From Actinophytocola sp. (lineage in GTDB: Bacteria; Actinomycetota; Actinomycetes; Mycobacteriales; Pseudonocardiaceae): a stretch of DNA of 36,304 nt. A program made the translations under genes and the position numbers. The stretch spans positions 1 to 36,304 of the forward strand of contig WHUD01000032.1 of assembly GCA_009377385.1 (NCBI GenBank), read 5' to 3'. Below are positions 11,245 through 18,737 of the stretch, one piece after another. Position 1 is the first letter of the stretch, and each line of letters opens with the position of its first letter. The notes beneath the pieces are model-generated. The model was not told the origin of the DNA. It ran no database searches and saw only the letters and a list, made by a program, of their open reading frames with translations.

Positions 11245-11257
11245 TACACGACGTGTA
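11245..11257. repeat. Short palindrome TACACG-A-CGTGTA
   Basis: A perfect interrupted palindrome 20 bases after the oxidoreductase stop codon and about 100 bases before the ABC operon promoter. It could be a regulator site; no protein can be assigned. Confidence 0.4.
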
Positions 11258-11291
11258 AAAGTCGTTAGTTTCGCGTAGAAATATTCTTCCC

Positions 11292-11313
11292 GCGTCGTCG
11301 TGGTAGACGACGC
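11292..11313 (+). terminator. Hairpin after the boxD-fdh unit
   Basis: GCGTCGTC (11292-11299) and GACGACGC (11306-11313) form an 8-bp perfect stem with loop GTGGTA. There is no T-run, as is usual in actinobacteria. It separates the fdh gene from the ABC transporter promoter. Confidence 0.5.
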
Positions 11314-11343
11314 CTGGTTCCGCGATCGATTTCACTCGTGTGG

Positions 11344-11381
11344 TTGACGTCACTCTAGTCGTACTACATAATACTCGACTA
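11344..11381 (+). promoter_or_regulatory. Promoter and operator of the ABC importer operon
   Basis: TTGACG (11344-11349), a 17-base spacer and CATAAT (11367-11372, five of six bases of the consensus) give the best sigma-70-type promoter in the window; transcription would begin near 11379. The arms TAGTCG (11356-11361) and CGACTA (11376-11381) form an inverted repeat across the -10 and start site, a likely repressor site. GGAGG lies before ATG 11419. Confidence 0.65.
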
Positions 11382-11418
11382 ACTCAGAATAATCGTAGAA
11401 TGTTGGACGGAGGCCACA

Positions 11419-12633
11419 ATGGACAGCGGCAGCCTGATATCGCGCAGGGGAATCCTTGGCATGGTTGGTGCCGCTGGGGCGGCCGCGGCACTCTCCGCGT
11501 GCGGCAGCAGTCTTGGCGGAGGGTCCGCAGGCGGCGAGTCGGGCGGCGGGGTGAAGGTCGGCCTGCTCATTCCGCAGGCGGGGGTCTACACGCCACTCGG
11601 CGTCGACATGCAGCGCGGCTGGGACCTGTGGCTGAAGCAGCACGGCGGCAAGCTCGGCGGCATGCCGGTCACCACGGTGGTCGCGGACGAGGGCGAGAGC
11701 CCGCAGACCGGTGTCCCCGCGCTGCAGCGGCTGATCCAGTCCGACAACGTCGACGTGGTTGTCGGCATCGTCAGCTCGTCGACCGCGCTCGGCGTGCGTG
11801 ACATGGTCACCGAGTCGAAGAAGGTGCTCATGGTGGCCAACGCGGGCGCGAACGACATCACGGCCGCCGCCGCGTCGCCGTACATCTGGCGCACCTCGTT
11901 CACCAACAGCCAGGTCGCCGCCGCGATGGGCGAGTACCTGGCCAAGGAGAACCCGCAGGACAGCGTGTTCCTGATCGCGTCGGACTACGCCGCAGGCGAC
12001 GAGGCCATGGCGGGCTTCAAGGAAGCGTTCGAGGCAGGCGGCGGGAAGATCGCCGGGATGGCCAAGCCGCCGTTCGGCGAGACGCAGGACTACCAGCCGT
12101 TCCTCGCCAAGATCAAATCGTCCGGCGCGAAGGCGACCTTCTGCTTCTTCGCCGGGTCCGAGGCGGTGACCTTCGTGAAGCAGTACCGGCAGTTCGGGCT
12201 GGCGAAGTCCGTGCCGCTGTACGGCTCCGGCTTCCTCACCGAGGGCGGGGTGCTCGACGCGCAGGGCGACGCGGCGCTCGGCGTCCAGACATCGCTGCAC
12301 TACACCAGCGAGCTGGACAACCCGGCCAACCAGGCGTTCCGCGAGTCGTACGAGAAGGCCTACGACGCGGTGCCCACCGTGTACTCGGTGCAGAGCTGGG
12401 ACGCGGCCAACACGCTCGACCGTGCACTGCGGGAGTCGGGCAGCGCCGAGGGCGACGCGCTGTCCAAGGCGCTCGGCCAGCTCGGCGAGATCGACGACAG
12501 CCCGCGCGGGCCGTGGCAGTTCGAAGGCCAGACACCGAAGCAGGCGTTCTACCTGCGCAAGGTCGTCGAGGAGGACGGCACGCTTGTCAACAGCGTCGTC
12601 GCCGAGACCGATCCGGTCGGCCAGACAAGCTGA
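11419..12633 (+). CDS. ABC transporter substrate-binding lipoprotein (LivJ/amide-urea-type fold)
   Basis: A 404-residue extracellular solute receptor of the Peripla_BP_6 family. The N-terminus has a twin-arginine pair (SRRGILGMVGAAGAAAAL) followed by the lipobox LSAC, so it is probably exported by Tat and lipidated at Cys32. The mature part starts VKVGLLIPQAGVYTPLGVDM and contains VDVVVGIVSSSTAL, the segment FLIASDYAAGDEAMAGF and YSVQSWDAANTLDRAL. It is the first gene of a complete high-affinity importer next to the box genes, so benzoate or a related acid is the most likely ligand. The family also binds leucine, amides and urea, and the sequence alone does not decide. Confidence 0.88.
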   Translation: MDSGSLISRRGILGMVGAAGAAAALSACGSSLGGGSAGGESGGGVKVGLLIPQAGVYTPLGVDMQRGWDLWLKQHGGKLGGMPVTTVVADEGESPQTGVPALQRLIQSDNVDVVVGIVSSSTALGVRDMVTESKKVLMVANAGANDITAAAASPYIWRTSFTNSQVAAAMGEYLAKENPQDSVFLIASDYAAGDEAMAGFKEAFEAGGGKIAGMAKPPFGETQDYQPFLAKIKSSGAKATFCFFAGSEAVTFVKQYRQFGLAKSVPLYGSGFLTEGGVLDAQGDAALGVQTSLHYTSELDNPANQAFRESYEKAYDAVPTVYSVQSWDAANTLDRALRESGSAEGDALSKALGQLGEIDDSPRGPWQFEGQTPKQAFYLRKVVEEDGTLVNSVVAETDPVGQTS

Positions 12634-12648
12634 CCCGGAAGGGAGCGC

Positions 12649-13542
12649 ATGGTGCCCGCTTGGTTCGACGCCGTCTTCGTGAGCATCCTCAACGGTGCCG
12701 CGATCGGGTGTCTGCTTTTCATCCTCGCCGTCGGCCTGTCCCTTGTGTTCGGCATGATGGACGTCCTCAACCTCGCCCACGGCGCGATCTTCCTCGCCGG
12801 TGCCTACATCGGATGGTGGGTCGGTGGGCAGTCGCCGACCTGGGCGGGATTCCTCGTGGCGATAGGGATCGCGACGCTGTTCGGCGTCGTCTCGGGCGGG
12901 GCACTGTCCGCGGTGACCGAACCGCTGCGCAATCGGTCGCATTTGGACCAGGCGCTGCTGACGCTCGGCATCGCCCTCGTGCTCGCCGAGCTGCTGGCGC
13001 TGGCGTTCGGCAGCGACGTCCGCTCTGTCGGCGCGCCGCCTGGGCTCAACGGCGCGGTGACGATCCTCGGCAACGCGTATCCGACGTACCGGCTCGCGCT
13101 CATCGGCGTCGGCGTCGTGCTCGCCGTCGCGCTGTGGCTGCTGGTCAGCCGGACCATGGTCGGGGCGATCATCAGGGGCACGGTCAACGACAGGGAGATG
13201 ATCTCGGCGATCGGCATCGACGAACGCAAGGTCAAGCTCGCGGTGTTCGCGGTCGGCTCGGCGCTCGCCGCCGTCGCAGGGGTGCTCGGCGGGCCGATCT
13301 ACGGCGCCGCGCCGGGGCTGGACGCAACGGTGCTGATCCTCGCGCTGGTCGTCGTGGTCATCGGCGGGCTCGGCTCCGTCCGTGGTGCGTTGGTCGGCGC
13401 GCTGGTCATCGGGCAGATCGAGTCGCTCGGCAGGGCGTTGTTCGCCGACGCCACATCGTTCATCCTGTTCGGTTCCCTCGCGCTGGTGCTTGTGCTGCGC
13501 CCGCGCGGGCTGTTCGCGGCTCCAGGGGTGGCGGCCCGATGA
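12649..13542 (+). CDS. Branched-chain-type ABC transporter permease (LivH-like)
   Basis: A 297-residue polytopic membrane protein with about eight hydrophobic segments. It shows the LivH signatures LVFGMMDVLNLAHGAIFLAG near the N-terminus, MVGAIIRGTVNDREMISAIG as the ATPase-contacting loop, and a C-terminal VVVIGGLGSVRGALVGALVIG. AAGGGAG precedes ATG 12649, 15 bases after the receptor gene. It forms the channel with the LivM-like protein encoded next, whose ATG overlaps its TGA. Confidence 0.92.
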   Translation: MVPAWFDAVFVSILNGAAIGCLLFILAVGLSLVFGMMDVLNLAHGAIFLAGAYIGWWVGGQSPTWAGFLVAIGIATLFGVVSGGALSAVTEPLRNRSHLDQALLTLGIALVLAELLALAFGSDVRSVGAPPGLNGAVTILGNAYPTYRLALIGVGVVLAVALWLLVSRTMVGAIIRGTVNDREMISAIGIDERKVKLAVFAVGSALAAVAGVLGGPIYGAAPGLDATVLILALVVVVIGGLGSVRGALVGALVIGQIESLGRALFADATSFILFGSLALVLVLRPRGLFAAPGVAAR

Positions 13543-14522
13543 CGTCCTTCACTCGCTGGCTGGTGCCGCTCGGGGTGGCGATCGCGCTGGCCGCCGTGCC
13601 GCTGTTCCTCGCGCCGTACGCGACGACGACGATGACCCGCATCCTGGTGTTCGGCCTACTCGCCGCGAGCCTGGCGCTGCTGGTCGGGATCACCGGGCTG
13701 CCCTCGCTCGGCCACGCCGCCTACTTCGGTGTCGGCGCCTACGCCGGGGGTTGGTTCGCGGCCAACGTCTCAGCCCAGGCGCCGCTGTCGCTGCTGGTCG
13801 CGGCGGTCGCTGGTGGGATTGCCGCCGCGGCGACCGGCTGGGTGGCCGTCCGCTCCAGTGGCGTGTTCTTTCTGGTGCTCACTCTCGCGATCGGCGAGAT
13901 CGTGCACCAGGTCGTTGAGAGCTGGGAGTCCGTCACCGGCGGCTCGAACGGCCTCTACGGCATCCCCGCGACCACGGTCGGCGGCGCGCCTGTCGACGAC
14001 GTCGCGCCGCTGTACTGGTTCGTACTGCTCGCCTTCGGCGTCGGCTTCGCCGCACTGTGGCTGGTCGCGCGCTCGCCGTTCGGCAGGGCGCTGCGTGGCA
14101 TCCACGACAACGAGTCGCGCATGCGCGCGCTCGGCTATCCGACGTCGCTGTACAAGTACGCCGTGTTCGTCATCGCTGGCACGGTCGCGGGGCTCGCCGG
14201 TGGGCTGCTCGCCGCACAACAACGACTCGTCACGCCGGAGGACCTCGGCTTCACCACCGCCGCGCTCGCGCTGCTCGCGGTGATCATCGGCGGAGCTGGC
14301 AGCCTGTGGGGCGCCTGCGTCGGCGCCGCGCTGGTGATCGTGGTGCGCGACGCCCTTGGGCCCACATTGGACGGTCACGGCCCGCTGCTGCTCGGCGTCG
14401 TGTTCATCCTGGTCGTCTACCTGATGCCGCGCGGCGTCGCCGGTATCCGGCTCCGAAGGCGTCCCGCTGAGCCCGACGTTGCCGAACCGGAACCCGTCCC
14501 GAGTGGAGGTGTGCGGCGATGA
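13539..14522 (+). CDS. Branched-chain-type ABC transporter permease (LivM-like)
   Basis: A 327-residue membrane protein, the second permease. Its LivM signatures are GITGLPSLGHAAYFGVGAYA, VRSSGVFFLVLTLAIGEIVH, GGSNGLYGIP, the loop SPFGRALRGIHDNESRMRAL that contacts the ATPases, and AVIIGGAGSLWGACVGAAL. The hydrophilic C-terminal tail (RLRRRPAEPDVAEPEP) is cytoplasmic. ATG 13539 overlaps the preceding TGA by 4 bases, and the end overlaps the ATPase gene as ATGA. Confidence 0.92.
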   Translation: MTSFTRWLVPLGVAIALAAVPLFLAPYATTTMTRILVFGLLAASLALLVGITGLPSLGHAAYFGVGAYAGGWFAANVSAQAPLSLLVAAVAGGIAAAATGWVAVRSSGVFFLVLTLAIGEIVHQVVESWESVTGGSNGLYGIPATTVGGAPVDDVAPLYWFVLLAFGVGFAALWLVARSPFGRALRGIHDNESRMRALGYPTSLYKYAVFVIAGTVAGLAGGLLAAQQRLVTPEDLGFTTAALALLAVIIGGAGSLWGACVGAALVIVVRDALGPTLDGHGPLLLGVVFILVVYLMPRGVAGIRLRRRPAEPDVAEPEPVPSGGVRR

Positions 14523-15292
14523 CGGTGTCGCTGACCTGTCGTGGCCTGAGTCGTGACTTCGGTGCGCTGCGGGCCGTCGACGACGTCGACCTGTACGTCG
14601 GGCCCGGTAGCAGGCACGCGCTGATCGGGCCGAACGGGGCGGGCAAGAGCACGCTGATGTCGCTGGTCACCGGCGCGCTCTCCGCCAGCTCAGGCACGGT
14701 GCGCCTCGGCGACACCGACATCACCCGGGTGCCGGAGGCGCGCAGGGCGCGGCTCGGCATCAGCCAGACGATGCAGCATGCCAGCCTGTTTCCTTCGATG
14801 ACGGTCGCGGAGAACGTGCTGCTCGCGGTGCAACGGCACGGCAGGATCTCGCCGCTGCCCCGGCGTCATCCCGAGTACACCGCGCGGGTCGGCGAGCTGC
14901 TGGCGCGCACCGGCCTCGACGGCAGGGACGACGTCGGAGTGTCCGGGCTGTCGCACGGCGAGCGCAAGCAGCTTGAGCTGGCGGTCGCGCTGGCGGGTGA
15001 TCCCCGGTTGCTGCTGCTGCTGGACGAACCGGCGGCGGGGATGTCGCCCGCCGAGTCGGCGCGGCTGGTGCGGCTGATCGAGGAGCTGCCGGACGAGGTG
15101 ACCGTGCTGTTCATCGAGCACGACCTCGACCTGGTGTTCGCGCTGGCCACCGAGGTCACCGTGCTGCACCTGGGCCGTGTGCTGCTGTCCGGCACCCCGG
15201 ATGAGGTCAGGGCCAGCGAGGCGGTGCAGCAGGCCTACCTGGGAGCCGGTCGCACCGAGGAGCTGTTCTGGAGCGAAAAGGCGGAGGCGTGA
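14519..15292 (+). CDS. ABC transporter ATP-binding protein (LivG-like)
   Basis: A 257-residue ATPase with Walker A GPNGAGKST, a Q-loop near ISQTMQHASLFPSMTV, the ABC signature VSGLSHGERKQLELA, Walker B LLLLLDEPAAGMS and the switch histidine in VLFIEHDLDLVF. The C-terminal VQQAYLGAG matches the LivG class. One of two different ATPases expected for a branched-chain-type importer. Confidence 0.92.
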   Translation: MTVSLTCRGLSRDFGALRAVDDVDLYVGPGSRHALIGPNGAGKSTLMSLVTGALSASSGTVRLGDTDITRVPEARRARLGISQTMQHASLFPSMTVAENVLLAVQRHGRISPLPRRHPEYTARVGELLARTGLDGRDDVGVSGLSHGERKQLELAVALAGDPRLLLLLDEPAAGMSPAESARLVRLIEELPDEVTVLFIEHDLDLVFALATEVTVLHLGRVLLSGTPDEVRASEAVQQAYLGAGRTEELFWSEKAEA

Positions 15293-15294
15293 CG

Positions 15295-16005
15295 ATGTTC
15301 CTTCGGGTGAACGACCTGACCGCCGGCTACGGCGGCAGCACCGTCCTCACCGGCGTCAGTCTCGACCTCGAGCAGGGCGGCGCGCTGGCGCTGCTGGGCC
15401 GCAACGGCGTCGGCAAGAGCACGTTGGTGATGACGCTGGCCGGGCTGGTGCGCCCGAAGTCCGGCTCGGTCATGCTGGCTGGGCGGGAGCTGGCGGGCAG
15501 GCGGCCGGACCAGATCGCGCGGCAGGGTGTCGGGCTGGTGCCGCAGGGCAGGCGCGTGTGGAGTTCGCTGAGCGTGGCGGACCACCTTGAACTGGCCGCG
15601 CGCCGGGCGCGGACGCCGGATCCGGCGTGGACCGTGGAGCGGGTCTACGAGCGGTTCCCTCGGCTGGCCGAACGACGTGGGCACCTCGGCGGGCAGTTGT
15701 CCGGCGGCGAGCAGCAGATGGTGGCCATCGCGCGGGCGCTGCTCACCGACCCGGCGCTGGTGATCCTGGACGAGCCGTCGGATGGCCTCGCGCCAGCCGT
15801 CGTCGACCAGATCGACGACGTACTGCGGAAGCTGCGGGCGGACGGCGTCACGGTGCTACTGGTGGAGCAGGACCTGCACCTGGCGTTCTCGGTGTGCGAC
15901 GAGGTCGCGGTGATGGCGAAGGGGCAGGTGGTGCACCGCGCCGCGACGCCCGCGTTCCGGCGTGACCCGGACACCGCGCACCGCCTGCTCGGCGTGGCGG
16001 CGTGA
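15295..16005 (+). CDS. ABC transporter ATP-binding protein (LivF-like)
   Basis: A 236-residue ATPase completing the importer. It has Walker A GRNGVGKST, the Q-loop LVPQGRRVWSSLSV, the signature LSGGEQQMVAIARAL, Walker B LVILDEPSDGLAP and the switch region VLLVEQDLHLAF. ATG 15295 is preferred over GTG 15289 because GGAGG at 15283-15287 is 7 bases from the ATG but only 1 base from the GTG. Last gene of the operon; no clear hairpin follows it. Confidence 0.92.
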   Translation: MFLRVNDLTAGYGGSTVLTGVSLDLEQGGALALLGRNGVGKSTLVMTLAGLVRPKSGSVMLAGRELAGRRPDQIARQGVGLVPQGRRVWSSLSVADHLELAARRARTPDPAWTVERVYERFPRLAERRGHLGGQLSGGEQQMVAIARALLTDPALVILDEPSDGLAPAVVDQIDDVLRKLRADGVTVLLVEQDLHLAFSVCDEVAVMAKGQVVHRAATPAFRRDPDTAHRLLGVAA

Positions 16006-16050
16006 TGTCGATTCGCCCACTTCGAGTAGCGGGGTCTTGCGGGAATCCAG

Positions 16051-16081
16051 TTGATCTGTTGTGCTTAGGCTAACCTAATAT
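16051..16081 (+). promoter_or_regulatory. IdeR/DtxR-type iron box over the bfd-bfr promoter
   Basis: Bases 16060-16078 match 16 of 19 positions of the actinobacterial iron box TTAGGTTAGGCTAACCTAA, with the right half perfect. A TTGATC (-35-like, 16051-16056) and CCTAAT or TAATAT (-10-like, about 16074-16081) overlap it. Iron-loaded IdeR represses or, for mycobacterial ferritin genes, activates depending on site placement. Direct overlap here fits repression, which would be unusual for a storage gene, so the sign of control is open. Confidence 0.72.
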
Positions 16082-16098
16082 CGAGGAGCAGTGAGGGG

Positions 16099-16311
16099 GT
16101 GGCAGTGCCCGTGTATGCGTGCATCTGTGCCGCCGTGACGACGTCGCAGGTCGAGGCCACAATCCTGGCCGGAGCGCGCACCGTGTCCGACATCGGCGAG
16201 CGGTGCTTCGCCGGCACGGGTTGCGGGAACTGTGTCGACCGCCTCGAAGAGCTCATCGAACAGTCCGAGCCCTCGTCAGAGAGTGTGGGGAAGCTACCGC
16301 AGAGCGCCTGA
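16099..16311 (+). CDS. bfd: Bacterioferritin-associated ferredoxin
   Basis: A 70-residue [2Fe-2S] protein of the BFD family: CICAAVTTSQVEATILAGA with two N-terminal cysteines (C-x-C) and RCFAGTGCGNCVDRLEELIE with the second pair (C-x2-C). In E. coli and Pseudomonas it reduces the ferric core of bacterioferritin to release iron. It lies 69 bases before bfr, behind an iron box. GTG 16099 (after GAGGAG) and GTG 16105 (after GAGGGG) are both possible starts. Confidence 0.88.
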   Translation: MAVPVYACICAAVTTSQVEATILAGARTVSDIGERCFAGTGCGNCVDRLEELIEQSEPSSESVGKLPQSA

Positions 16312-16380
16312 GTACGTTTCCAGTTGTGACGCTGGTCAAGCGCGAGTACGGTCCGGTCATCGGCCGGATCGGAGGTAGTC

Positions 16381-16866
16381 ATGCGCGGCGACGACGAGGT
16401 TCTAGAACTCCTGAACGAACAGCTCACCAGTGAGCTGACCGCGATCAATCAGTACTTCCTGCATGCGAAGATGCAGGCCAACTGGGGCTTCACCAAGCTG
16501 GCGGAGCACACCCGCGCCGAGTCGATCGAGGAGATGCAGCACGCCGAGGTGATCACCGATCGCATCCTGTTCCTCGAAGGGCTGCCGAACTACCAGCGCC
16601 TCGGGACGCTGCGGATCGGACAGTCGGTCGGTGAGCAGTTCCAGTCCGACCTCACCATCGAGCAGGAGGTGCTAGAGCGGCTGAAGCCCGGCATCAAGAT
16701 GTGCCGCGACAAGGGCGATATCACGACGGCGAACCTGTTCGAGAAGATCCTCGCGGACGAGGAGCACCACATCGACTACCTCGAAACCCAGCTCGAACTG
16801 ATCGACAAGCTCGGCGAGCAGCTCTACCTCAGCCAGCTCGTCGAGCGCCCACCCTCAGCAGGCTAG
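16381..16866 (+). CDS. bfr: Bacterioferritin
   Basis: A 161-residue heme ferritin. All ferroxidase ligands fall at the canonical positions: Glu18, Glu51, His54, Glu94, Glu127 and His130, and the heme ligand is Met52 in EEMQHAE. GGAGGT at 16371-16376 precedes ATG 16381. The 24-subunit shell would store iron; co-regulation with bfd is expected from the shared upstream iron box. Nothing is missing or unusual. Confidence 0.96.
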   Translation: MRGDDEVLELLNEQLTSELTAINQYFLHAKMQANWGFTKLAEHTRAESIEEMQHAEVITDRILFLEGLPNYQRLGTLRIGQSVGEQFQSDLTIEQEVLERLKPGIKMCRDKGDITTANLFEKILADEEHHIDYLETQLELIDKLGEQLYLSQLVERPPSAG

Positions 16867-16867
16867 C

Positions 16868-17048
16868 CGCGAGTCGCCCCCTCCGGACCCGCGAGTCGCA
16901 CCTTCCGGACCCGCGAGTCGCACCTTGGCGGGGCGCGAGTTGCACCTTCCGGACCCGCGTGTCGCACTTTCGCGGGCGCGAGTCCCGCGTTCCGGGGTCG
17001 TGTGTTGTGGGGGCGTCGTGTTCTGACTTCCGGGGTGCCGTGTTGTGG
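16868..17048. repeat. 22-bp tandem repeat filling the bfr/paaE convergent gap
   Basis: Six head-to-tail units begin at 16868, 16890, 16912, 16934, 16956 and 16977; five are 22 bp and one 21 bp. The best unit starts CGCGAGTCGCACCTTCC and ends GGACC; unit 3 replaces the end by GGCGGGG. From 16999 the array continues as degenerate TCGTGTT-type copies up to 17048. There are no unique spacers. It fills the whole gap between two convergent genes. Confidence 0.85.
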
Positions 17049-17049
17049 G

Positions 17050-18222
17050 TTAGGCGTCGTAGTCGATTTCGACGGTGTTGGTGATGGGGTGGCTCTGGCA
17101 GGTCAGCACGAAGCCCTCGTCGAGTTCGGACTGCTCCAGCGCGAAGTTGCGCCGCAGGTCGACTTTGCCGGAGGTCACTTTGGCGCGGCAGGTGCCGCAC
17201 ACCCCGCCCTTGCAGGCGAAGGGCAGGTCAGGCCTACCTCGCTGCGCGCCTTCCAGCACCGACGTCCCCGCCGGGACGGCTACGGTGGTGGTGCGTCCGT
17301 CGAGGCGGACGCAGACCTCGCTGCCTTCGATGTCGGCTTCGGGGTGTGTGGCCGGGGTTGGCGGCAGGTCGCCGACGTAGAACAGCTCCTGGTGCACTCG
17401 CTCGCGCGGCACGTCGTAGTCGAGCAGCAGGTCTTGGATGTCGGTGACCATGCCGAATGGCCCGCACAGCCACCACTGGTCAACCAGCGCCGGGTCGCCG
17501 AGCAGCGGCAGCAGCGCGCGGAGCCGGTCGGCGTCCAGCCGCCCGGTGAACAGCTCCACCTCACGCGGCTCGCGGGAGAGTACGTGGATCAAATCGAGCC
17601 GGGTCGGGTACCGGTCCTTGAGGTCGGCCAACTCCTCGGCGAACATCACGGTGCTGGTGCGCCGGTTGCCGTACAGCAGCGTCACCGTGGTCTCCGGGTG
17701 CCGCAGCACCGACGCCGCGATCGACAGCGCGGGCGTGATGCCCGAACCAGCCACCACGAGCACGTGATGTCCGGGGACGTCAGGATCCGGCGTGAACGAG
17801 CCGGTGGGTGGGGATACCTCGATCTCGTCACCGGGCTGGATGTCCTGCACCAGCCAGGTGGAGAAGAGGCCGTCGGGTACCTCGCGGACGCCGATGCGCG
17901 GGGGCGCGCCGGCGGGGGCGCAGATCGAGTAGTTGCGGCGTTCCTCGCGGCCGTCGACGTGGCGCCGGAGTACGAGGGACTGGCCGGGTTGGAAGTCGTA
18001 GCGGGCCGCGAGGTGGTCGGGGACGTCGAAGGTCACGGCGACGGCGTCGTCGCACAGGCGTGTGACGTCGGCGACGGTCAGCGGGTGAAACTCGCCGCGG
18101 ATTCGGGAGGGTGCGGGGGCGCTCAGTGCTGAACGTGCCGTGCTCGCTTCGCTCCGCGCGGCGTGCTGTTCGCTCGCCGGTCGGCTCCCGTTGCTGTCGA
18201 TGTGCATCGCCGGCTCGCTCAC
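17050..18222 (-). CDS. paaE: Phenylacetyl-CoA epoxidase reductase subunit PaaE
   Basis: A 390-residue reductase that feeds electrons from NADPH to the PaaAC di-iron core. Domain order: FAD-binding (RRNYSICAPAG, residues about 95-105), NAD(P)-binding (HHVLVVAGSGITPALSIA; WWLCGPFGMV) and a C-terminal plant-type [2Fe-2S] domain (CKGGVCGTCRAKV, then VLTCQSHP). GTG 18222 overlaps the paaD stop by one base and follows AAGGAGAT. The first 40 residues are an extra low-complexity extension (SEQHAARSEASTARSALSAP) before the usual start of the domain at about FHPLTVADV. Confidence 0.95.
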   Translation of the reverse strand: MSEPAMHIDSNGSRPASEQHAARSEASTARSALSAPAPSRIRGEFHPLTVADVTRLCDDAVAVTFDVPDHLAARYDFQPGQSLVLRRHVDGREERRNYSICAPAGAPPRIGVREVPDGLFSTWLVQDIQPGDEIEVSPPTGSFTPDPDVPGHHVLVVAGSGITPALSIAASVLRHPETTVTLLYGNRRTSTVMFAEELADLKDRYPTRLDLIHVLSREPREVELFTGRLDADRLRALLPLLGDPALVDQWWLCGPFGMVTDIQDLLLDYDVPRERVHQELFYVGDLPPTPATHPEADIEGSEVCVRLDGRTTTVAVPAGTSVLEGAQRGRPDLPFACKGGVCGTCRAKVTSGKVDLRRNFALEQSELDEGFVLTCQSHPITNTVEIDYDA

Positions 18223-18737
18223 TAAATCTCCTTGACGTGTTCGAACGGTTCGGCGCAGATCCGGCAGCGCCGCAACGACTTGCAGGCGGTGGCGGAGAAC
18301 CGCGAGGTTTCCTCGGTGTCCGCGGCGCCGCAGTGTGGGCAGCGCACGACGTGCACTGGGGCGCTGAGGGTGAGCGGGATCGGCCCGGACGTCGTGTGGG
18401 GTGCGGTGCTGGGTGGGGCGATGCCGGCGTCGGCGAGCTTGCGCTTGCCGTCGTCGGTGATCCAGTCGCTGCTCCAGGGTGGGTGAAGCACGGTGCGGAC
18501 CTCGACCTCGTCGTACCCGGCGTCGCGCAGCGCGTGCACCAGGTCGTCGCGCATGGTGTCCATGGCGGGGCAGCCGGTGTAGGTGGGGGTGATGGTGACA
18601 ATCACCCGCCCGTCGTCCTCTTCGGACACATCACGCAGCACACCCAGGTCGGCCAGGGTGAGCATCGGCAGCTCCGGGTCGGTGACCGTCTCGGCCACTG
18701 TGCGGGCGTCAGTTGTGGTTGCGGTTGCGGTCACCAT
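18222..18737 (-). CDS. paaD: Phenylacetyl-CoA epoxidase assembly subunit PaaD
   Basis: A 171-residue protein with a DUF59/MIP18-like domain (TDPELPMLTLADLGVLRDV, ITPTYTGCPAMDTMRDDL) and a C-terminal zinc-ribbon-like part (VRCPHCGAADTEETS, CRICAEPFEHVKEI). PaaD is needed for maturation of the epoxidase iron centre; the exact role is less well known than for the other subunits. It overlaps paaC by 7 bases and paaE by 1. Confidence 0.93.
   Translation of the reverse strand: MVTATATTTDARTVAETVTDPELPMLTLADLGVLRDVSEEDDGRVIVTITPTYTGCPAMDTMRDDLVHALRDAGYDEVEVRTVLHPPWSSDWITDDGKRKLADAGIAPPSTAPHTTSGPIPLTLSAPVHVVRCPHCGAADTEETSRFSATACKSLRRCRICAEPFEHVKEI

Noticed and set aside
12513-12650. Extension of the LivM-like gene upstream to about 12513
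   Set aside because: The frame happens to be open through the LivH-like gene, but the translation there is low-complexity Arg-rich. ATG 13539 with the ATGA overlap is the real start.
16868-17048. CRISPR array
   Set aside because: The 22-bp units are directly adjacent with no unique spacers, the units differ from each other, and no cas gene is near.
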